A DNA stretch of 5,740 nucleotides from Eudoraea sp. (GCA_013042925.1 JABDPH010000370.1:1-5740); one strand, 5' to 3'. Counted from the stretch's first letter, positions 1 to 5,130 are shown. A program made the numbers and translations. The notes: a model not told the origin generated them from the sequence alone.

Positions 1-210
1 CAAATCCAATCCCATAACATCCATTATTTGCGCAAATAGCTGGGCAATGTTTTCTTTTTTTTCTTCATCGCTCATGTCAAATGCATTTGCTTTCATGGGC
101 GTATCAATTCCCGTGTATAAATGATCATCGCCGATTTCCTCATGAGTGTAACCGTTTAATACATTCTCTGTATCAATTAGGGTATTCAATAGTGTTTCCT
201 GATTATTCAT
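1..210 (-). CDS. folE: GTP cyclohydrolase I, N-terminal part (cut by window edge)
   Basis: Cytoplasmic enzyme that converts GTP to 7,8-dihydroneopterin triphosphate, the first step of tetrahydrofolate and pterin synthesis. Only the first 70 codons are visible, from the ATG at 210-208 to the window edge, with no stop; this is about a third of a usual FolE of roughly 190-230 residues. The translation begins MNNQETLLNTLIDTENVLNG and continues through EEIGDDHLYTGIDTPMK to a helix ending AQIMDVMGLDL. I recognise this as the N-terminal extension and first helix of flavobacterial FolE, just before the usual TDDSLKGTPxRVAKM segment. The zinc-binding Cys/His residues and the catalytic region lie outside the window, so activity cannot be judged. 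No clear Shine-Dalgarno precedes the ATG, which is normal in this phylum. The upstream spacer carries repeats that could be regulatory. Confidence 0.88.
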   Translation of the reverse strand, partial: MNNQETLLNTLIDTENVLNGYTHEEIGDDHLYTGIDTPMKANAFDMSDEEKKENIAQLFAQIMDVMGLDL

Positions 211-227
211 AAAGTTTAATTTTTATT

Positions 228-248
228 CAAGTCCAATTTCCCAAGTCC
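228..248. repeat. 7-bp direct repeat CAAGTCC upstream of folE
   Basis: CAAGTCC occurs at 228-234 and again at 242-248, a 14-bp period, 18-38 bp upstream of the folE start. On the folE strand it reads GGACTTG twice. It may be a leader or regulator site, but 7-bp repeats are short and could be chance. Confidence 0.25.
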
Positions 249-319
249 TTTTCCTTACACCATTTAGAGTGCTTCGAAAAGACTTAATTCTATAAGATTA
301 CGGGTAAAACTAATTATTA

Positions 320-349
320 TGTTTAACTAATTGTGTTAAAGTTTAAACA
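320..349. promoter_or_regulatory. Cluster of GTTTAAC-like inverted repeats, possible operator
   Basis: Within 30 bp the same half-site recurs in both orientations: TGTTTAAC (320-327), GTTAAA (335-340) and GTTTAAAC (341-348). TTTAAC (322-327) and GTTAAA (335-340) form a 6-bp inverted repeat around 7 bp. TGTTTAA (320-326) and TTAAACA (343-349) form a 7-bp inverted repeat around 16 bp. GTTTAAAC is itself a palindrome. The cluster sits about 110 bp upstream of folE and about 75 bp beyond the end of the minus-strand DoxX gene, so folE is the likely target. The regulator is unknown. The region is very AT-rich, which raises the chance of fortuitous symmetry. Confidence 0.35.
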
Positions 350-423
350 ATTTTTAATCAATAAGTAAGAAATTATTTTAAGAAATGTATCTTACCACAA
401 GTTTAATCAAGGAAAACATTCGC

Positions 424-768
424 TTATTGATACGATTGGTATGCGGTAAAAAAAATATAGCTATTAAGGAGCATAAGGGCAAAAGCGGGTAATGCTACAA
501 GGATATGATCTTTAATTTTTATTCTGACAAATACACCGATGAGCATTAGCAAGGCTAAACCTGCAGAAGCGATAAGGGTCAATAAAGGAAAGAACAATCC
601 CATAAATAGGCCAATCGCACCAAGGGTTTGAAGGATACCCGTTAGGATACGAAATTTACCAAGTCCGAAGCGTTCAAATTCTTGCATCATTTTTTTATTG
701 ATCAAACAATTTAGTCCATACCAAAGAAAGCTAATGGCAGAAAAACAAATAAGTGATGTTAACAACAT
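424..768 (-). CDS. DoxX-like small integral membrane protein
   Basis: A 114-residue, very hydrophobic protein, the usual size of the DoxX-like family. Four transmembrane segments are apparent at about residues 3-23, 38-60, 62-82 and 90-109. Between the first two lies a short charged loop, INKKMMQEFERFGLGKFR, carrying the F-x-x-[FY]-G-L pattern of the family. The third helix ends in an R-I-K-I-K-D stretch and the fourth begins with L-P-A, both typical. DoxX relatives are linked to quinone- or thiol-related redox processes and oxidative stress, but most, including this one, have no assigned reaction. It is divergent to a second DoxX-like gene with the same layout (871-1248) and resembles it along most of its length, so they are paralogues. 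The start is the ATG at 768-766; a consensus -7 element lies about 65 bp upstream. No clear terminator follows it. Confidence 0.75.
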   Translation of the reverse strand: MLLTSLICFSAISFLWYGLNCLINKKMMQEFERFGLGKFRILTGILQTLGAIGLFMGLFFPLLTLIASAGLALLMLIGVFVRIKIKDHILVALPAFALMLLNSYIFFTAYQSYQ

Positions 769-815
769 TCGGGATAAATCTATTTCAAAGATTATGATAG
801 GACTTTTAAAAATCT

Positions 816-823
816 TAGATTTA
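816..823 (+). promoter_or_regulatory. Candidate -7 element for the DoxX / FAD oxidoreductase operon
   Basis: TAGATTTA matches the Bacteroidota -7 consensus TAnnTTTG at all but the last base. A TATG at 793-796 stands 19 bp upstream, where the TTTG -33 element would be expected, with one mismatch. Transcription would start near 830, leaving a leader of about 40 nt that includes the strong ribosome site before 871. The element overlaps a 13-bp palindrome, AAATCTTAGATTT (810-822), which could be an operator. Confidence 0.35.
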
Positions 824-833
824 ATAGGAAAAA

Positions 834-841
834 CAAAGATA
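834..841 (-). promoter_or_regulatory. Candidate -7 element for the minus-strand DoxX gene
   Basis: On the minus strand these bases read TATCTTTG, an exact match to the Bacteroidota -7 consensus TAnnTTTG. The nearest TTTG upstream on that strand is at 870-867, giving a spacer of 25 bp, longer than the usual 17-23, so the -33 is doubtful. Transcription would start near 827, with a leader of about 58 nt. This start lies almost on top of the predicted plus-strand start, so the two divergent promoters may interfere with each other. Confidence 0.4.
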
Positions 842-857
842 CAGCGAGTATAACTTA

Positions 858-863
858 AAGGAG
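858..863 (+). promoter_or_regulatory. Strong Shine-Dalgarno AAGGAG
   Basis: AAGGAG ends 7 nt before the ATG at 871, a textbook ribosome binding site. It is notable because most other genes in the window have no recognisable Shine-Dalgarno, as is usual in Bacteroidota. It strongly supports 871 as the start. Confidence 0.6.
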
Positions 864-870
864 CTTCAAA

Positions 871-1248
871 ATGGAAATTTATTATGTAAACATTGCAGTC
901 AAGGTATTTATTTTTCTAAGTATAATTAACGTTTGGTTTTTCAGATTTGGGAAAGCAACCGCTTGGAGGGCAGGCAACGCCAGTTCCATGAAAGAGGAAT
1001 TTAAAGCGTATGGCTTATCAGGAACAGTCATGTATCTAATAGGTGGGCTTAAGGTATTATCGGCTATTTTGTTGGTAGCTTCTATTTGGTTACCAAACCT
1101 CGCCACTCCTGCTGCTGCCGGTATTGCAGTATTAATGCTAGGTGCCATCATCATGCATTTAAAAGTAAAGGATCCCATCAAAAAGTCATTTCCAGCTTTA
1201 AGCTTTCTGGTGTTGTCCTTATTGATTATATATTTTCACCTAGGTTAA
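871..1248 (+). CDS. DoxX-like integral membrane protein, first gene of an operon
   Basis: A 125-residue inner-membrane protein of the DoxX-like family. Predicted helices are at about residues 4-24, 52-74, 78-97 and 107-122. Family hallmarks are visible. After helix 1 comes RFGKATAWRAGNASSMKEEF, matching the usual RxGxxTxxRxGxAxxMxEEF loop, then A-Y-G-L. At the end of helix 3, M-H-L-K-V-K-D-P leads into a P-A-L that opens helix 4. Alignment by eye with the divergent neighbour (424-768) pairs all four helices and the K-x-K-D...P-A motif, so they are homologous, but this copy has the fuller, more family-typical first loop. The gene ends 19 bp before a FAD-dependent oxidoreductase on the same strand, which suggests co-transcription and perhaps a joint redox role. 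The exact reaction is unknown. The start is backed by a strong Shine-Dalgarno. Confidence 0.8.
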   Translation: MEIYYVNIAVKVFIFLSIINVWFFRFGKATAWRAGNASSMKEEFKAYGLSGTVMYLIGGLKVLSAILLVASIWLPNLATPAAAGIAVLMLGAIIMHLKVKDPIKKSFPALSFLVLSLLIIYFHLG

Positions 1249-1267
1249 CCCGATAATTTTAAGGTTT

Positions 1268-2530
1268 TTGAAAAATTCCAGCTTAAATATCCACATCATA
1301 GGAGCGGGCATCAGTGGGCTTGTCGCTGCAAATGTCTTAGAAAAGAAAGGCTACCATCCTATTGTTCTGGAAGCAACGGATAACGTTGGAGGGCGTGTAA
1401 AAACAGATGTTGTTGATGGGTATTGCCTTGACCATGGCTTTCAGGTACTGTTGACAGCTTACCCCATGGCAAAAAAATATCTGGATTACAAATCCTTAAA
1501 GCTCAATTATTTTAAGCCAGGTGCTGCACTATTCAGCAATGGAAATCGGACTACCATAGGTGATCCAATAAGGGACCCATCATTTTTAATCTCCTCACTT
1601 AGCAGTAAAATTGGAAGCTTAAGGGACAAAATAAAAATCTTTCAGCTTAACCGGGAACTCCAAAGCAAGTCTTTGGAGGCTATTTTTGATGAAACCGAGA
1701 CATCAACTTTGGCCTTTTTACAAAACTATGGATTCTCTGAAAAAGTGATTCAAGGTTTTTTCAAGCCTTTCTTTAGCGGTATTTTTCTTGAACCGAATTT
1801 GGATACTTCAATCAGAATGTTCCAATTTGTTTACAAAATGTTCGGGGAAGGTCTGGCTGCTCTTCCAGCGACAGGAATCGGGGCTATTTCGAAACAGCTG
1901 GAATCAAGATTAGATCATACAACCTTTCATTTTAACACTACCGTAAAACAAGTGAAAGAGGGGAAAATAGTACTTGAAAACCAGACTATTTTGGATAGCG
2001 ACTACACGATTATCGCGACCGATGCCCATCCCTTAATGCCTAATCTTAAAAATCAAGAGGTTACATGGAAAAGCTGTGACAACCTTTATTTCTTGACATC
2101 CCAAAAAGTGATAACACAACCTTTGATAGGATTGGTCAGCGATGAAAATGCCTTGATCAACAATATTTTCTACCCAACTACATTTTCTGGGCAACTAAAT
2201 AATGGGAAAGAGCTGCTTTCTGTTACGATTGTAAAAAAACATGGTTTATCTCCAAAGGAACTAATTCAAAAAACAACGGATGAATTAAAAATTCATTTTA
2301 ATATTCAGGACAGCCTATTTTTAAAACACTATCCTATAAAAAAAGCCCTACCCCAGCTTTCCAACTTAAAAAATGAAATAGAACCTTCAGAAACCAAATT
2401 AACTTCTACCGTTTTCCTGGCTGGGGATACGATGCTCAATGGCTCTTTGAATGCTGCCATGTTATCAGGGGAAAGGGCAGCGGAAAGTGTTATGGCCTCT
2501 ATTAATAGTGAAACCTTTAACAGGAAGTAA
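1268..2530 (+). CDS. FAD-dependent oxidoreductase, amine oxidase / phytoene desaturase-like
   Basis: A 420-residue flavoprotein of the NAD(P)/FAD-dependent amine-oxidase superfamily, which includes phytoene desaturases and protoporphyrinogen oxidases. The N-terminal dinucleotide-binding fold is clear: I-I-G-A-G-I-S-G at residues 10-17 (GxGxxG), an acidic residue (E35) at the end of the second strand for the ribose, then G-G-R-V at 41-44. The C-terminus has the matching FAD motif: F-L-A-G-D (383-387) then GSLNAAMLSGERAA (392-405). Length is typical. The substrate cannot be told from sequence. The start is TTG at 1268: the reading frame has an in-frame stop at 1241, no ATG lies before the FAD motif, and AAGG at 1261-1264 precedes it, although only 3 nt away, which is tight. 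It follows the DoxX-like gene by 19 bp. A carotenoid, porphyrin or other isoprenoid substrate is possible but unproven. Confidence 0.8.
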   Translation: MKNSSLNIHIIGAGISGLVAANVLEKKGYHPIVLEATDNVGGRVKTDVVDGYCLDHGFQVLLTAYPMAKKYLDYKSLKLNYFKPGAALFSNGNRTTIGDPIRDPSFLISSLSSKIGSLRDKIKIFQLNRELQSKSLEAIFDETETSTLAFLQNYGFSEKVIQGFFKPFFSGIFLEPNLDTSIRMFQFVYKMFGEGLAALPATGIGAISKQLESRLDHTTFHFNTTVKQVKEGKIVLENQTILDSDYTIIATDAHPLMPNLKNQEVTWKSCDNLYFLTSQKVITQPLIGLVSDENALINNIFYPTTFSGQLNNGKELLSVTIVKKHGLSPKELIQKTTDELKIHFNIQDSLFLKHYPIKKALPQLSNLKNEIEPSETKLTSTVFLAGDTMLNGSLNAAMLSGERAAESVMASINSETFNRK

Positions 2531-2540
2531 TTAGAGGCCA
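2493..2540. repeat. 9-bp inverted repeat at the junction of convergent genes
   Basis: TGGCCTCTA (2493-2501) and TAGAGGCCA (2532-2540) are perfect reverse complements separated by 30 bp. They span the 3' end of the oxidoreductase gene and its 19-bp gap to the convergent DUF2237 gene. A stem-loop here could help end transcription from either side, but the loop is long and neither side has a U-tract, so it is not a standard intrinsic terminator. Confidence 0.35.
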
Positions 2541-2549
2541 AATCCCTTA

Positions 2550-2918
2550 CTAGGCTGAGATTCGATATTTCTCCAAAAGCGCTAAAGAAGCATACTGTAA
2601 TGCACTTTCATGTGTTGCTTCAAGTACCACTAAGGGGGCGACCCCGGCTTGTTCGGCTTCCAACCACCTTGAAATGCACAAGCACCATTTTGAGCCAGGA
2701 ACTAGACCTGGGAATTTCCAATGGGGTATTGGAGTTGAAAGATCATTACCACGGGACTTGGTATAATCCAAAAATTCTTTCGTCACAATAGCACATACCA
2801 CATGCGTACCGTAATCCTCTTGAATTGTGCGACAAAATCCATCCCTGAAATAGCCGGTTGCGGGATTCTTACAGCATAGCTGCAATGTGGATCCTAAAAC
2901 ATTTAACGCTGTTGCCAT
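2550..2918 (-). CDS. DUF2237 family protein
   Basis: A 122-residue soluble protein whose whole length matches the DUF2237 family, of unknown biochemical function. Conserved blocks seen in order: N-V-L-G (residues 6-9), a C-C pair (15-16), T-G-Y-F-R-D-G-F-C-R-T (21-31), H-V-V-C (39-42), E-F-L and G-N-D-L-S-T-P (57-63), F-P-G-L-x-P-G-S-K-W-C-L-C (69-81), then R-W-x-E-A and G-V-A-P-x-V-V-L-E-A-T-H (92-103). The six cysteines (15, 16, 29, 42, 79, 81), several in the most conserved blocks, suggest metal binding or a redox role; that is inference. The start is the ATG at 2918-2916, with AGGA about 13 nt upstream. It lies 8 bp downstream of a small basic-protein gene and is probably translated from the same message. 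It is convergent to the oxidoreductase gene. Confidence 0.85.
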   Translation of the reverse strand: MATALNVLGSTLQLCCKNPATGYFRDGFCRTIQEDYGTHVVCAIVTKEFLDYTKSRGNDLSTPIPHWKFPGLVPGSKWCLCISRWLEAEQAGVAPLVVLEATHESALQYASLALLEKYRISA

Positions 2919-2926
2919 TTATACAC

Positions 2927-3154
2927 TTAAATTCCTGAGTCTGGCCTGCCTTTCAATCTAACTTCAATCCTTTTCTTTTTAACGGTCAATCGTTTCATGA
3001 TTTCCATTAATTCTGCATCTTTGGTCTTTTTATAAATTTCATTGATTGCCAGAACAAGTCGCTTAGCCTCCCTTGAGGCCACTACCCTATCACTTGTAGA
3101 CATATGACTTAGTTTCGTGTTTTCGAATGCCGCTGCTTGGTGTAAAATGTCCAT
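2927..3154 (-). CDS. Small basic helical protein of unknown function
   Basis: I do not recognise this protein. It has 75 residues from the ATG at 3154-3152; a TTG two codons further upstream (3160) is a less likely start. No signal peptide, membrane helix or cysteine is present. The sequence looks mostly alpha-helical: an N-terminal part MDILHQAAAFENTKLSHMST, then a helix with R/K-rich faces (SDRVVASREAKRLVLAINEI), then Y-K-K-T-K-D-A-E-L-M-E-I-M-K-R and a very basic tail (T-V-K-K-K-R-I-E-V-R-L-K-G-R). The basic C-terminus could bind nucleic acid, but no known motif supports this. The stop lies 8 bp before the DUF2237 start, so the pair is almost certainly one operon and may be functionally linked. 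A perfect hairpin sits 10 bp upstream of the ATG. The tight spacing and a compact, protein-like composition support it as a real gene. Confidence 0.65.
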   Translation of the reverse strand: MDILHQAAAFENTKLSHMSTSDRVVASREAKRLVLAINEIYKKTKDAELMEIMKRLTVKKKRIEVRLKGRPDSGI

Positions 3155-3164
3155 ATACAATTTT

Positions 3165-3188
3165 ATCTATTTTCCACTAAAAATAGAT
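3165..3188. promoter_or_regulatory. Perfect 9-bp inverted repeat upstream of the small-protein operon
   Basis: ATCTATTTT (3165-3173) and AAAATAGAT (3180-3188) are perfect reverse complements around a 6-bp centre. The repeat ends 10 bp before the ATG of the small basic-protein gene. A -7-like TATTTTTA (minus strand, 3185-3178; one mismatch to TAnnTTTG) lies inside it, so it could be an operator over the promoter, or a leader hairpin if transcription starts farther upstream. Confidence 0.45.
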
Positions 3189-3383
3189 TTTAAACTTAAA
3201 AATAATAAAGCAATAACATTGATTGTATTTATGGTAACATCAGCTAAATACATACAAAAAATAGTGTCATCGGAATTCTAAAATCTGGTTGCTCTTGAAT
3301 AGGTATTCATTGCATTTAAAATGACTTTGCAGCTTGTTAATGGGCTATAAAAAAGAAGCATTGTAAGCAGTCTTACTTAACTC
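3189..3383. other. Intergenic stretch without recognised gene
   Basis: AT-rich spacer between the small-protein operon and the lipoprotein terminator, both on the minus strand. I see no coding region, tRNA or convincing structured RNA on either strand. A weak 5-bp hairpin, GTAAG-CAGT-CTTAC, occurs at 3363-3376. The stretch presumably contains the upstream part of the small-protein operon promoter. Confidence 0.4.
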
Positions 3384-3413
3384 AAAAAACCCCGACAATA
3401 GAGTCAGGGCTTT
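3384..3413 (-). terminator. Intrinsic terminator of the lipoprotein gene
   Basis: On the minus strand the RNA folds into an 11-bp stem: arm AAAGCCCUGAC (3413-3403), six-base loop UCUAUU (3402-3397), arm GUCGGGGUUUU (3396-3386). Two of the pairs are G-U. The second arm runs into a U-tract ending at 3384. The two G-U pairs are possible only in the minus-strand transcript, which fixes the orientation. It lies 31 bp beyond the lipoprotein stop. Confidence 0.8.
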
Positions 3414-3448
3414 CAAATACTATCTTCAAATCATTTTCAAATACTATC
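3411..3448. repeat. 14-bp direct repeat over the lipoprotein stop codon
   Basis: TTTCAAATACTATC occurs at 3411-3424 and 3435-3448, a 24-bp period. The second copy contains the lipoprotein stop codon (3444-3446); the first abuts the terminator stem. The bases after each copy share a TCAAA block with a one-base shift, so this looks like a diverged 24-bp tandem duplication. Confidence 0.6.
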
Positions 3449-3914
3449 GCTCAAAGACCATACTATCAAAGCCCGGAAGATCGTCGCCTTCGATAATTGT
3501 AAGTTGATCTGCATCTTTTGTGAAATTAAAGTTTGAAGCGCCATCATAAAGGGTGACTTGATTACCACTTATAGTCCAGGATCCAGATCTTGTCGTTATA
3601 TCAGAGGTACAAGACAAATAGAAAGCACCTCCAGTAATACTGGTGACACTGGTCTCAGTAAGCGTCCAAATCCAATTACCATCACTTCTTAAGTTTAAAT
3701 TTCCCGTGACACAAGGTAATTCTGTCAATACATTTGAGGTAGTATTCCCATCGTTGTTTATATCCTGTGGTGGGTTAATATTCAATTCAATGAGGGCATA
3801 ATTACCTGATGCCAAAGCGATTTCGTCTACAGAATCGCCCTCATCATCATTTGAGCAGGCTCCAATGACCAAAATAAAACTGAAAATCAATAAAATATAC
3901 CTTGTTGTGTTCAT
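3444..3914 (-). CDS. Lipocalin-like lipoprotein, probably surface-exposed
   Basis: A 156-residue secreted lipoprotein. The N-terminus MNTTRYILLIFSFILVIGAC is a signal peptide with a lipobox ending at C20. The next residues, S-N-D-D-E-G-D, form the acidic stretch that in Bacteroidota acts as an export signal to the outer face of the outer membrane; surface location is inferred. The mature part reads G-N-Y-A-L-I-E-L-N, a D-I-N-N-D-G-N-T-T-S-N segment (51-61), L-P-C (66-68), L-R-S-D-G-N-W-I-W-T (75-84), C102, S-G-S-W-T-I-S-G-N-Q-V-T-L (110-122). This beta-strand-rich pattern, with its 'S/N-D-G-x-W' and 'G-x-W-x-x-x-G-N-x-(I/V)-T-L' repeats, is that of flavobacterial lipocalin-like domain proteins. 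C68 and C102 may form a disulfide. The DxNxDG-like loop could bind calcium. No ligand is known. It has its own promoter and terminator, so it is probably monocistronic. Confidence 0.75.
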   Translation of the reverse strand: MNTTRYILLIFSFILVIGACSNDDEGDSVDEIALASGNYALIELNINPPQDINNDGNTTSNVLTELPCVTGNLNLRSDGNWIWTLTETSVTSITGGAFYLSCTSDITTRSGSWTISGNQVTLYDGASNFNFTKDADQLTIIEGDDLPGFDSMVFER

Positions 3915-3934
3915 AGCTCGTTTTTTTATATTTA

Positions 3935-3966
3935 TAAAAGTATGGCATTCGTTTATTAATCCAAAA
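3935..3966 (-). promoter_or_regulatory. Promoter of the lipoprotein gene
   Basis: On the minus strand TTTTG (3966-3962) is followed after exactly 19 bp by TACTTTTA (3942-3935). This fits the Bacteroidota promoter TTTG-N19-TAnnTTTG with one mismatch in the last base of the -7. The predicted transcription start is near 3928, giving a leader of about 14 nt before the ATG at 3914. Confidence 0.6.
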
Positions 3967-4074
3967 TTTATTACAAGCCACCTAAAAACAAATTGGAGAC
4001 AGCAATTAATCCGTAAGGATGCTATCTTAAGGCATTTAAGGATACATCTTTATTTTTATACGTAAATTACCGCG

Positions 4075-5082
4075 ATGGAAAAGCCCCTGGTCAGCATACT
4101 TATTCCCTTTAAAAATACAGAGGACTACCTTCCAGATTGTCTGCGTTCCATACTTGGGCAAACTTATCAGCATTGGGAGGTTTGGGCTGTTGATGATTCA
4201 TCCTCGGATGCAAGTTGGGAGATTGTTTGCCAATACGCCCTAAATGATTCACGGATCAACGTAATAAAGAATTCAGGTCAAGGTATCATTAATGCACTGC
4301 GTAAGGCCTACGAACATTGTCAGGGTGACTTGATTACTAGGATGGACTCAGATGATATTATGGTACCAGAGAAAATAAGTACCATGGTAAATTTACTTCT
4401 AAGACATGGTGAAAAGCACGTGGCCATAGGGAAGGTAAAATACTTTTCCGACAGGGGCATCAGCAATGGGTACGAGCGTTATGAAAATTGGTTAAACCTC
4501 CTCATTGAAAAAGGAACCAATTACTCGGAGATTTATAAAGAATGCGTTATCCCTTCCCCTTGCTGGATGGTTTTCAAAAATGATATGGATCGTTGTGGCG
4601 CCTTTGAATCTGATCGATATCCAGAAGATTATGATTTGACTTTTCGCTTTTACGAAAACAAATTGAAATGCATTCCATGCAATAAAACACTGCACTTTTG
4701 GCGGGACTACGATACACGAACCTCTAGGACCAGTGAGCACTATGCGGCCAACTATTTTTTAGAAATTAAAATACATTATTTCCTGAAATTGGAATATGAG
4801 CCCAGTAGACCCTTGGTTATTTGGGGCGCGGGAAATAAAGGCAAGACCATCGCCAGAAACTTAGTGGAGAGAACAAAGGATTTTATATGGATCTGCGATA
4901 ATCCCAATAAGATCGGAAAAGACATCTATGGTAAAAAACTACACCACTTTGGTATTTTAAACGAGATAGCCAATCCGCAAAATATCATCACTGTGGCCAA
5001 CGAAAAAGAACAGATAGCGATTAAAAAATTCTTTGATGGGATTAAAAAACTTCCAATGGAAGACTATTTTTTCTTTTGTTGA
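4075..5082 (+). CDS. Family 2 glycosyltransferase with C-terminal Rossmann-like domain
   Basis: A 335-residue cytoplasmic or membrane-associated GT-A glycosyltransferase, transferring a sugar from a nucleotide-sugar donor, probably to a cell-surface glycan. The GT2 domain covers residues 4 to about 215: V-S-I-L-I-P-F-K-N-T-E-D-Y-L (6-19), V-D-D (39-41, nucleotide binding), R-M-D-S-D-D (89-94, the metal-binding DxD), P-S-P-C-W-M (160-165), Y-P-E-D-Y-D-L (182-188, the usual E-D acid pair) and H-F-W-R (207-210). A second domain begins near residue 246: L-V-I-W-G-A-G-N-K-G-K-T-I-A, a GxGxxG loop, then a strand ending in an acidic residue (I-C-D-N, D275). This is a Rossmann-type nucleotide-binding fold. 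No membrane helix is seen. The ATG at 4075 lacks a Shine-Dalgarno; TATTTTTA (4051-4058) is a weak -7 candidate. Donor and acceptor cannot be told, and no other glycan gene is in the window. Confidence 0.85.
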   Translation: MEKPLVSILIPFKNTEDYLPDCLRSILGQTYQHWEVWAVDDSSSDASWEIVCQYALNDSRINVIKNSGQGIINALRKAYEHCQGDLITRMDSDDIMVPEKISTMVNLLLRHGEKHVAIGKVKYFSDRGISNGYERYENWLNLLIEKGTNYSEIYKECVIPSPCWMVFKNDMDRCGAFESDRYPEDYDLTFRFYENKLKCIPCNKTLHFWRDYDTRTSRTSEHYAANYFLEIKIHYFLKLEYEPSRPLVIWGAGNKGKTIARNLVERTKDFIWICDNPNKIGKDIYGKKLHHFGILNEIANPQNIITVANEKEQIAIKKFFDGIKKLPMEDYFFFC

Positions 5083-5097
5083 AATTCTATATCATTA

Positions 5098-5130
5098 TTG
5101 GCGACTTATCCTGAATACTTCATATATTTG
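5098..5130 (+). promoter_or_regulatory. Consensus promoter of the BatA-domain gene
   Basis: TTG (5098-5100), then 22 bp, then TATATTTG (5123-5130), an exact match to the Bacteroidota -7 TAnnTTTG within the accepted spacer range. Transcription would start near 5136, leaving a leader of only about 11 nt before the ATG at 5148. It implies that this gene is not simply read through from the glycosyltransferase. Confidence 0.65.

Noticed and set aside
882..1181. Minus-strand open frame of 99 codons
   Set aside because: It lies wholly opposite the well-supported DoxX-like gene, and its translation has no recognisable domain.
2329..2541. Minus-strand open frame of 70 codons
   Set aside because: It is antisense to the conserved C-terminal FAD motif of the oxidoreductase and has no protein-like features of its own.
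2600..2791. Plus-strand open frame of 63 codons
   Set aside because: It is antisense to the DUF2237 gene, whose whole length matches a known family.
3363..3376. Small hairpin GTAAG-CAGT-CTTAC
   Set aside because: The stem is only 5 bp, not GC-rich and has no U-tract, so it is expected by chance.
4014..4041. TAAGG repeated three times upstream of the glycosyltransferase
   Set aside because: Spacings are irregular (14 and 9 bp) and the motif is short, so it does not form a convincing iteron or operator.
3865..4065. Plus-strand open frame of 66 codons
   Set aside because: It overlaps the lipoprotein signal peptide and promoter in antisense and is only an AT-rich spacer translation without ribosome site.
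4492..4740. Minus-strand open frame of 82 codons
   Set aside because: It is antisense inside the glycosyltransferase, across its conserved catalytic segment.
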